Source: Psychrobacter sp. (GTDB taxonomy: Bacteria > Pseudomonadota > Gammaproteobacteria > Pseudomonadales > Moraxellaceae). Taken from it: DNA of 10,880 bases. A model generated the notes under the pieces. That model searched no databases and was not told the DNA's origin. It worked only from the letters and a program-made list of their open reading frames with translations. Of the stretch, positions 1 through 6,115 are shown in pieces; the first letter of the stretch is position 1; each line of letters begins with the position of its first letter. The stretch covers positions 1 to 10,880 of the forward strand of contig NZ_JAKDJE010000090.1 of NCBI RefSeq assembly GCF_030454045.1, written 5' to 3'. The translations under genes and the position numbers were made by a program.

Positions 1-150
1 GGAACAATTTTAGCGATCAGCAGTGCCTATTTGCGAATGTTCAACACGCCCTAGTGCAGGTTTAGTAAATTAGCACGAATTGTGCATTTTGGTCGTATTT
101 GTGCGCTGAAATGAGTATGATAAACCTCTATCGGATAATTTTGAAATATT
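1..150. promoter_or_regulatory. Upstream region of the FabR-like regulator with an inverted repeat
   Basis: No coding region is visible here. An inverted repeat lies at 73-85 (GCAC-GAATT-GTGC), and a second copy of the TTGTGC half-site is at 99-104, 19 bases downstream of the copy at 80-85. A TATGAT hexamer at 116-121 could be a -10 box, but no convincing -35 box is seen at the right distance. FabR and DesT relatives usually bind palindromes close to their own or a divergent lipid gene, so the repeat is a candidate operator. That role is inferred from position only. No strong Shine-Dalgarno sequence precedes the ATG at 151. Confidence 0.35.
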
Positions 151-831
151 ATGAGCAGTCGCGAACAAAAAAAACTTCAAACTCGGCACGCCTTTTTTAA
201 TGCCGTACTCGATCTATGTATGACAGGGCAGTCTTTTAGCTCTATCAGTCTCAGACAAGTCACGCGTGAGGTTGGCGTTGTGCCAACAGCATTTTATCGC
301 CATTTTGATGATATGGAGTCGCTCGGTCGCGCCTTGGTCAACGAAGAGTTGGGTGGTACGCTCGCCACACTCAGCGATAGCCTACAAATTGGACGCAAGC
401 GTAGCTTTGATCGTCAGATAGCGAAGAGTATTCAGTTGTTCTTATATATGGTCAGCGATCAGCCTTACTACTGGCAGTTTTTGGTCAGTGAGCGCTACGG
501 TGGCTCAGAATCTGTGCGAAAAGCCATCAATGAACTGGTTAAAAAACATGCCCAAAGCTTAGCAGACGATCTAGCATTACAGCCAGCATTTACCCATATC
601 AATGATTATGACCGTCGTCTGTTGGCTGAGGCGGGCGTAAATATGTTTTTTTCTTGGATTATCGACTGGTTAGAGTTGACCTACACTGAAGATCACGATG
701 ACGAAATCGATCTAAATGTCATCGAAGAGAATAAACAGTTGATGCTACATAACTGCACTCGCCAAGCGCAGATGCTATTTTATGGTGCTTACAACTGGAA
801 ATCTAGTGAAGAGACTCGCTTAAGAGATTAA
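151..831 (+). CDS. fabR: TetR-family regulator, FabR/DesT type (unsaturated fatty-acid control)
   Basis: A 226-residue DNA-binding regulator. The N-terminal helix-turn-helix lies at about residues 12-58, with the recognition helix around VVPTAFYRHF (43-52). This stretch resembles E. coli FabR closely: REQKK at the start, SISLRQVTREVG before the recognition helix, and NEE after it. The C-terminal ligand domain ends in LFYGAYNW (210-217), matching the GAYYW block of FabR. Family members repress unsaturated fatty-acid synthesis or desaturase genes and sense the acyl-CoA or acyl-ACP pool. The target is not in the window; a divergent gene to the left is possible. The gene converges on gspK with only 21 bases between stop codons and no clear terminator. 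The family call is firm; the FabR subgroup and symbol are inferred from similarity recalled by eye. Confidence 0.78.
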   Translation: MSSREQKKLQTRHAFFNAVLDLCMTGQSFSSISLRQVTREVGVVPTAFYRHFDDMESLGRALVNEELGGTLATLSDSLQIGRKRSFDRQIAKSIQLFLYMVSDQPYYWQFLVSERYGGSESVRKAINELVKKHAQSLADDLALQPAFTHINDYDRRLLAEAGVNMFFSWIIDWLELTYTEDHDDEIDLNVIEENKQLMLHNCTRQAQMLFYGAYNWKSSEETRLRD

Positions 832-852
832 TAAAAAGCGCACTACCATTCA

Positions 853-1899
853 TCAAAAGCTAGGACGAAACGCCCATAGTCGCTGCGTGACTACTTTGAC
901 TTCCTTGGGCTTTCCGCTAATGACATCGCTACTGCTACCACTAGTGTCATTTGTGGCTTGACTGTCGTTCGCTGCGTTTTTGCCAATTAATACGGTAGCA
1001 AAGCGCTGTCTTGCCTGACCAACAGTTGCATTATCACTCGCGGTAATAAGCGCCATAAAGGCTTGGCTATCAACTGCCAACAAAGGCGTCAATGCTGCCC
1101 GCTGCTTTTCATCTAAGCCACTCAAAATTGGCAGTTGCCATAGCTCATCGATAGACGTGAGCGCTTGCTTACTGCGTGTGTCGACTATCCCTTGCATCTG
1201 CTGACTGGTGGCACCATCGATCAGTGCGGCAAGCAATGCGGGGCTCGCAGTATTAATATTGATAGGTAAATAATAAGGAACCGCCGTCAGATAAGGTCGT
1301 AGTGTCGCTAACACCTCTGCACTCACCCCTCGAACCTCTTGTAACTGATCAACGCTAACAAAAGGCTGGTTTGGTAGTGCGCCATCTACTGAACGGTTTA
1401 GTTGCTGGGTATATACCGCACTTTCATCACCGCCATCTAGATAAACTTCACTGTCCGTATCTTGCCAATCGAGGACGGCAATAGCAATATCTGGTTCTAA
1501 ATTCAACTGTGTTAAGAGACGCTGAAAAACTTCTAGCGCAGCAGTATCAACCGATCCATTCCAATACAAATTATTGAGGTTAAAACGACTGGCCTCATCA
1601 CGTATCTCCACACTGACACTGTGATTGGCTAATGCGTATGGCGGTATTGGCTGTGCCCAGATATCTTGCTCACTATCGGTATCGTTGAGTTTGCTATCAG
1701 CACGAATCATCGTCACTGCTAACTGCTGACCGGCATCGATATCTTGCAATAGCTGATTTTGATCAAACAATAATCCGCTGCGCCTAATCGCAACTTTTTG
1801 GCTAGCAAGCATCGCCCCTGCCACCACCGTGATACTCACAACCAATAGCAAGATAGTGAGCAGCGCCACACCGCGCTGAGAGTTTGCTTTCATTGTCAT
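853..1899 (-). CDS. gspK: Type II secretion minor pseudopilin GspK
   Basis: A 348-residue minor pseudopilin that should sit at the pseudopilus tip with GspI and GspJ. A short leader MTMKANSQRG ends in the Gly10 expected for prepilin peptidase cleavage, followed by a hydrophobic helix (VALLTILLLVVSITVV). Position +5 of the mature protein is Thr15 rather than Glu, the known hallmark of GspK among pseudopilins. The globular domain shows the usual landmarks: RFNLNNL (105-111), LDWQDTDSE (143-151) and PININTASPALLAAL (212-226). Residues about 309-335 are a polar Ser/Asn/Asp-rich insert before the conserved-looking WAFRPSF end. It is last in the gspHIJK operon, 48 bases after gspJ. A second ATG two codons in is an equally good start; no clear ribosome site decides. 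Confidence 0.93.
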   Translation of the reverse strand: MTMKANSQRGVALLTILLLVVSITVVAGAMLASQKVAIRRSGLLFDQNQLLQDIDAGQQLAVTMIRADSKLNDTDSEQDIWAQPIPPYALANHSVSVEIRDEASRFNLNNLYWNGSVDTAALEVFQRLLTQLNLEPDIAIAVLDWQDTDSEVYLDGGDESAVYTQQLNRSVDGALPNQPFVSVDQLQEVRGVSAEVLATLRPYLTAVPYYLPININTASPALLAALIDGATSQQMQGIVDTRSKQALTSIDELWQLPILSGLDEKQRAALTPLLAVDSQAFMALITASDNATVGQARQRFATVLIGKNAANDSQATNDTSGSSSDVISGKPKEVKVVTQRLWAFRPSF

Positions 1900-1947
1900 A
1901 GAGAGCTTATGTTGCTGAGCAAGTGATGCATGTTAAATACTACCTTC

Positions 1948-2772
1948 TCAATTACTGTTTCCCACACTGCTATTATCTGTATTACTACCGCTATTACTGT
2001 TGTTACTATCACTACCATTATTATTGTCGCTGCTATTAGCAGCCTTTGCGCTACTACGGGGTATTGGTTGTGGCGCTAGTGCCCACTGCCAAGTGATTGG
2101 TATCTCTTGATAAGTAAAATTGATGGCAACCCCTTTGGGTAGTAAAACAGCATCAGGCTCAGCGCTTGCTGTATTCGCCGTTTGACCCAAGGCTATATTG
2201 GTATCACGGCTACTATTATTGACGTCATCGCTTGGAAATTTGGTGCTAAGCTCTGGCAAATAGGCTTGCCAACGCCCAGCAGTAACACCGTCTAATAACA
2301 CACTGTCTAAACTGACGCTATCGCGCCCATCTTCAAGACTGGTATATTGACGGCGTATCAGGCGCTCATCTGCAAAAATATATTCAATATGCTGGATACT
2401 AGTGCTGCTTTGATAACGTGGATCAGGATCAGCGAAACGTACAAAGCTGATATGTTCACCATCTACCCTCATAAAAGGCTCAGGCGTATTGTCTTGAGCA
2501 TTATTATTCGTATTGCCATTTATATCGCTACTCGCCGTCCCAGTATCTTGAGTATTAGGCGCTTGATACGGGATTATTTGTGCCATGTCTTGCTGTATTT
2601 GTAGATAAGCATATTGTAATACCGCCAAATTATCTGCATGACGTTGTGCGCGCTCGCGGGCGCGGTTGACACCATCAAATACTTGCCAGCCTGCCACTGC
2701 CAGCATGGCAAATATCGCCATGGCAACCATTAGCTCAAGGAGCGTGAATCCGCGCTGTAGTTTCATACTCAC
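1948..2772 (-). CDS. gspJ: Type II secretion minor pseudopilin GspJ
   Basis: A 274-residue minor pseudopilin. Leader MSMKLQRG is followed by FTLLELMVAMAIFAML: cleavage after Gly8, N-methylated Phe9, and Glu13 at mature position +5. The T2SJ-like body contains FMRVDGEHISFVRF (100-113), ERLIRRQYT (136-144) and a FTYQEIPITWQWAL C-terminal strand region (219-232). It is longer than typical GspJ (about 200 residues) because of a polar loop at 72-98 and an Asn/Ser-rich tail at 241-274. The start is GTG, and its GTGA overlaps the gspI stop by four bases, implying translational coupling; an ATG two codons downstream is the alternative start. The protein is expected in the inner membrane and the periplasmic pseudopilus tip with GspH, I and K. 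Confidence 0.93.
   Translation of the reverse strand: MSMKLQRGFTLLELMVAMAIFAMLAVAGWQVFDGVNRARERAQRHADNLAVLQYAYLQIQQDMAQIIPYQAPNTQDTGTASSDINGNTNNNAQDNTPEPFMRVDGEHISFVRFADPDPRYQSSTSIQHIEYIFADERLIRRQYTSLEDGRDSVSLDSVLLDGVTAGRWQAYLPELSTKFPSDDVNNSSRDTNIALGQTANTASAEPDAVLLPKGVAINFTYQEIPITWQWALAPQPIPRSSAKAANSSDNNNGSDSNNSNSGSNTDNSSVGNSN
1951..2058 (-). repeat. Low-complexity AAC/AGT-rich tract encoding the GspJ tail
   Basis: The DNA for the last 36 residues of GspJ is a run of near-repetitive triplets (seen on the + strand as ATT, ACT, GTT and CTA units). It encodes a tail in which about 22 of the final 34 residues are Asn or Ser. Such triplet tracts can change length by slippage without shifting frame. 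The tract lies in the coding frame and ends at the gspJ stop. Confidence 0.6.
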
Positions 2773-3257
2773 AAGCCGCCCCCTGCTTGTCCGATACTAC
2801 TTTCACTACTTAAATCTAAACTGCCTGTGTCTTGGTCGGCATTGCTTAGCATGACACTAATATCAGTGACCGACGTGCCTGCCTGTCCATTTATAATTGG
2901 CGCTACTGCGATATTGACTTCTTTTAGTGCAGGTGTGATGGCATCACCGACAGTCATGACTACTTGCCAATCCCGCCCTTGAGCATTGATCGTTTGGGTC
3001 CGATTGGCCGTCAACCAAGTATCTTGAATACGCAAATCAGCCGCCGCGTTTTGTGCAACAAAGTGAGCAAGCGTGCGGGTGCGCAATATGTCCACTGATC
3101 TCAAATACGCACTGCTAGCACGGCTCGCTGCGACAGCCACTACCGCCAAAATCGCTAAGGCAACCATTACCTCAATTAAAGTAAATCCTCTCTCGCGTGT
3201 GGACTTGAGAGGTTGTGGCTGAGTTTTTATCATCGGGTACTGAGGCAGTTTTTTCAC
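2769..3257 (-). CDS. gspI: Type II secretion minor pseudopilin GspI
   Basis: A 162-residue minor pseudopilin. The prepilin site RERG/FTLIEVMVALAILAVV places cleavage after Gly24, with Glu29 at mature +5. GspI is the usual nucleator of the GspI-J-K tip complex. The mature domain has the short form typical of GspI, with a DLRIQDTWL region (54-62) and QGRDWQVVMTV (92-102). A polar Ser/Asp/Gly extension (about 140-162) adds to the length. The start is GTG, with an AGGA-like ribosome site seven to eight bases upstream, and overlaps the gspH stop as GTGA. This supports the 24-residue leader over a later ATG (codon 9), which lacks such a site. gspJ overlaps its stop in the same way, so H, I and J are translationally coupled. 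Confidence 0.93.
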   Translation of the reverse strand: MKKLPQYPMIKTQPQPLKSTRERGFTLIEVMVALAILAVVAVAASRASSAYLRSVDILRTRTLAHFVAQNAAADLRIQDTWLTANRTQTINAQGRDWQVVMTVGDAITPALKEVNIAVAPIINGQAGTSVTDISVMLSNADQDTGSLDLSSESSIGQAGGGL

Positions 3258-4084
3258 GATCGTTCCTGACCTATCATAATACTACCATCAGGCATAATCG
3301 TCATAACTTCACCAATTAAGCGCGAGTCATGTACCACTTCGATGGTGACAGGCGTTGCTTGGCCCGTACCAAACCATAGTACCTGCGGCACGCTTTGATC
3401 ACTAAACCAAGGCTGTAGCGTTTGCGTCTGTCCTGTACTCGTTGAATTACTAGCATCCAAGCTCTGCACTCTGATACTCACGCCAGCGGGTAACTCAGGC
3501 AAGCTAACCTCTGACTCAACCTCCCAGCTCGGTGTTGGCTGAGTCTCTCCAGTAGAGTCTGACAGACTGCTCAAATCAGCAGACAGCTCCATTGCGTTCT
3601 TTGGCTGGCTGTCCCTGTTACCTACTAAAATATCAGCCGTTTGATAGGCAATATAAGGATTCGATAAGGTAACGATTACAGGCGCTACCTGTCCCTGCTT
3701 ATCTGCCTGCAAACGTAAGCCCATTGGCTGCATACGCTCAGCTGATAGTAGACGGACATAGCTTAATGAATCGGCAAGATGTTCGTAAAATGCACGGTTT
3801 TTACGAGAATCACTACTGCCAACGGACAAGCTCATCATACCAGCAAATATAGATAGAATAACCACCACCACCACGATTTCGACCAGCGTAAATCCTGTCT
3901 GTGTCGCTCGCTTAGTTGATAGACTAGAAGTCAAAAGAGAGTCTTTGGTTGATGTAGTAAGGACATTACGGTGATAAGAAGAGATGGATATGATCTCAAA
4001 ACGATTGAGACCTAAAGGCTCAGCGATTGTGGCTAACGGGCAAATGATCGCTTGGCTGGACTGAGTCTTGACAGTGACCGGCAT
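3254..4084 (-). CDS. gspH: Type II secretion minor pseudopilin GspH with long leader
   Basis: A 276-residue pseudopilin and first gene of the operon. The prepilin site TQTG/FTLVEIVVVVVILSIF gives Gly64 at -1 and Glu69 at +5. The periplasmic domain ends in GEVMTIMPDGSIMIGQE, which fits GspH/FimT-type pseudopilins. The leader of 64 residues is far longer than the usual 6-25. The ATG at 4084 has an AGGTG sequence about five to seven bases upstream, which favours it. An in-frame TTG at codon 51 (3934-3932) would give an ordinary 14-residue leader but has no visible ribosome site. GspH should join the pseudopilus next to the GspI-J-K tip. The pseudopilin call is firm; the start codon is uncertain. 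Confidence 0.85.
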   Translation of the reverse strand: MPVTVKTQSSQAIICPLATIAEPLGLNRFEIISISSYHRNVLTTSTKDSLLTSSLSTKRATQTGFTLVEIVVVVVILSIFAGMMSLSVGSSDSRKNRAFYEHLADSLSYVRLLSAERMQPMGLRLQADKQGQVAPVIVTLSNPYIAYQTADILVGNRDSQPKNAMELSADLSSLSDSTGETQPTPSWEVESEVSLPELPAGVSIRVQSLDASNSTSTGQTQTLQPWFSDQSVPQVLWFGTGQATPVTIEVVHDSRLIGEVMTIMPDGSIMIGQERS

Positions 4085-4143
4085 ATTGCACCTATAAGCC
4101 TATAATTCGGTTTTGTATAGCGTGATAGCGCTCACTTTTATAA

Positions 4144-4167
4144 ACGCTAAAAAACGTTTTTTAGCGT
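4144..4167. repeat. Perfect 24-base palindrome upstream of gspH
   Basis: Each half is ACGCTAAAAAAC and its exact reverse complement follows without a spacer. It lies between the start of gspH (4084) and the stop of the downstream-reading TetR gene (4231). As RNA it could form a hairpin with a six-base loop, but the run after it on the minus strand (TTTATAAAAG) is a poor terminator tail. An operator for a dimeric regulator ahead of the gsp operon, or a weak terminator for the TetR gene, are both possible. Confidence 0.6.
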
Positions 4168-4230
4168 GCCGCCATACCAAGGATAACAGCACACAACGTC
4201 ACATAATAATTTCAACAGTCAATAAACCGC

Positions 4231-4914
4231 CTAATAGTTAGTATTGCGATGCTCTTCTGATTCTGTATCGATTTGCTCGACCAACTCTTGCATATCCTCA
4301 TCCATCACCTCTTCATCTTCGGCAGGATAATGACTCGGCAATTCTAGAATTTGTTGAACAAAAGCGTAGCGTAAGGTGTCACGGCGACCCAGATAACGCT
4401 GGTAAAAGCTTGAATTTAGTAGTCCTGCACCGCCTTGACCCATCGCCCAAATAGAAGATAAATAATCACGCGTACTTAGGGTACTGTTCTCATCTTTTAG
4501 ATAAGCACTGATAATATCAATCGAACGCTTCATACGCTGACGACGAATATCATATAATTCACCAAACAAGCGATTGAGACCAGTCACAGAGGCTACCAAA
4601 CGCTCTTCAATTTGGTTTAGCAGCATGGCTTTTTGCGGGTTAAATAGTTGCTGAAAAATCATACGAGCAACGCCTGCCGAGGGACAGTCATCAATACGGT
4701 TGATATCGAATAGCTGCTCTTCATAACGAATAATAATACGCAAATAAAGCTCATCTTTACTAGAAAAATGCTTATAAAGTGTGCCTTTGGCCAAGTCAAG
4801 CTGATCGGCCAAACTGTCCAAAGTGATATCACCATCACCTGACTCAAGTAACAATTGCTCTGCCATCGCTAAGATATTTTCTTCTCGTGCCTTGAACTGA
4901 TGCTGACGACTCAT
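4231..4914 (-). CDS. TetR/AcrR-family transcriptional regulator
   Basis: A 227-residue regulator. The N-terminal DNA-binding domain spans about residues 8-56, with the helix-turn-helix at 31-50 (TLDSLADQLDLAKGTLYKHF). The C-terminal ligand-binding domain is helical and is followed by a strongly acidic tail (about 198-222, rich in Glu and Asp). An AGGAG ribosome site stands seven bases before the ATG. It lies between tatD and the gsp operon, all on the minus strand, but gaps of 238 and 146 bases suggest its own transcript. The ligand and target genes cannot be read from the sequence. Its position just ahead of gspH and next to two dyad elements makes local regulation possible but unproven. Confidence 0.85.
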   Translation of the reverse strand: MSRQHQFKAREENILAMAEQLLLESGDGDITLDSLADQLDLAKGTLYKHFSSKDELYLRIIIRYEEQLFDINRIDDCPSAGVARMIFQQLFNPQKAMLLNQIEERLVASVTGLNRLFGELYDIRRQRMKRSIDIISAYLKDENSTLSTRDYLSSIWAMGQGGAGLLNSSFYQRYLGRRDTLRYAFVQQILELPSHYPAEDEEVMDEDMQELVEQIDTESEEHRNTNY

Positions 4915-5124
4915 AATCTCTCCTAAAACATGACAAGATTAAGCATACAACCATCATTTATGGCAGTACATCGGCAACAAGAGTATGAGGCTACCTATAC
5001 CAAAACTGCTCGAAAACTATAAAAGGGAATATGCTTATGTTTGCTAAATAGTCATTGATAGCCATGTGGTTGTATTTAGTATTATGAATACTCAAGGGGT
5101 TTGGATCACAAGGCTGTCTAATAA

Positions 5125-5140
5125 ATGACTGATTGGTCAT
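5125..5140. promoter_or_regulatory. TetR-operator-like inverted repeat
   Basis: ATGAC-TGATTG-GTCAT is a 16-base imperfect palindrome with five-base perfect arms (12 of 16 positions symmetric). The TGAC-N6-GTCA layout is typical of operators bound by TetR-family dimers. It lies 211 bases upstream of the TetR gene start and just past the tatD stop. No good promoter could be placed next to it, so the role is inferred. Confidence 0.4.
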
Positions 5141-5152
5141 AGCATAACCATT

Positions 5153-5941
5153 TTAATGATACTGTGCCAGTAAATTTTCAAAGTTTTTTGCGGTCAATGC
5201 TCCCACGTCTTCACTGCTACACCCATACATATCTGCCAGACAACTGGCAACATAAGGCACATAGGCAGGCTCATTTGGTCGACCGCGTTTTGGCACTGGC
5301 GCTAGGTATGGACTGTCCGTCTCGATGAGCATTCTGTCTCTCGGCATTTTTTGAGCAGCATCCTTGATATCTTGTGCTCTCTTGAAACTCACGATACCTG
5401 AGAATGAGATATAAAACCCTAGATCTAGCGCGCGCTTCGCTGTCTCCCAATCTTCAGTAAAACAATGAATGATGCCATGCTCCGCCCCTTCACTTTTTAG
5501 AATATCAATCGTGTCTTCTTTGGCATCACGCATATGGATGACGAGTGGCTTTTTTAGTTGCTGACTGGCATGAATATGACGCGCAAGGCTGGCTTGCTGC
5601 TCTTTTTTGTTTTCTGTTGACCAGTAATAATCGAGTCCTGTCTCTCCAATTGCCCACACATGATCCGCTTTGGCCGTTTCTATCAGACGCTCGACTGTCG
5701 CCGATTGTAATATACCAATATCCTCACAAGGATGAATACCGACACTCATCCCTAGGTTTAAAGTCTCATCATTATAAGTGCTGACAATATCAGCAATCTC
5801 ATCATATTCAGCAAAATCACACATGATCGCCATCGCGCGAGTGACATTAGCCGTTTTCATGGCGTCAATCGCACCAGCCAATTGGCCATCATATTTGGTT
5901 AGATCTAAGCGGTTAAGATGGCAATGCGTATCTGTAAACAT
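5153..5941 (-). CDS. tatD: TatD-family metal-dependent hydrolase (YcfH type)
   Basis: A 262-residue TIM-barrel hydrolase, full length for the family. The metal ligands are in place: His6 and His8 (THCH), Glu100 (GETGLDYY), His136 (VIHMRD), His159 (IIHCFTED) and Asp209 (ETDSPYLAP). The run from GETGLDYY to ETDSPYLAPVPKRG matches E. coli YcfH more closely than TatD itself. Family members act as cytoplasmic metal-dependent DNases or phosphoesterases, and some TatD-type proteins remove D-amino acids from tRNA; the exact substrate of this subgroup is unsettled. It follows gspE on the same strand after 174 bases, so it may have its own promoter. The ribosome site is weak (CGAG about ten bases before the ATG). 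Confidence 0.92.
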   Translation of the reverse strand: MFTDTHCHLNRLDLTKYDGQLAGAIDAMKTANVTRAMAIMCDFAEYDEIADIVSTYNDETLNLGMSVGIHPCEDIGILQSATVERLIETAKADHVWAIGETGLDYYWSTENKKEQQASLARHIHASQQLKKPLVIHMRDAKEDTIDILKSEGAEHGIIHCFTEDWETAKRALDLGFYISFSGIVSFKRAQDIKDAAQKMPRDRMLIETDSPYLAPVPKRGRPNEPAYVPYVASCLADMYGCSSEDVGALTAKNFENLLAQYH

Positions 5942-6023
5942 AAATAATCTCGTTGTTGGAACAGTATCAGTAAAAGTTATTGGGATTTAACATTCGTTAG
6001 TGTGTTGATTGCTCTAAAGACTT

Positions 6024-6046
6024 ATATTTTCAAGTCGAGAAAATAT
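6024..6046. repeat. AT-rich inverted repeat between gspE and tatD
   Basis: ATATTTTC and GAAAATAT form perfect eight-base arms around a seven-base loop. It lies 92 bases after the gspE stop and 83 bases before the tatD start. The stem is AT-rich with only one GC pair and no clean U-tract, so a terminator role is weak. It may simply mark the tatD upstream region. Confidence 0.3.
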
Positions 6047-6115
6047 CGCTATAGTCAAACACAGCAATATTTAGGTGTGGCTATTGTTGATAATCTGGTT
6101 TGTAAATGCCTTATA

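Noticed and set aside
832..852. Bidirectional terminator between the convergent genes
   Set aside because: Only 21 bases separate the stop codons and no stem with a flanking T or A run could be built.
2347..2854. Two open frames on the + strand opposite gspI/gspJ
   Set aside because: Antisense to well-supported pseudopilin genes; no ribosome site or family resemblance.
5545..5990. Two + strand open frames opposite tatD
   Set aside because: They overlap the metal-binding core of tatD on the other strand and have no recognisable features.
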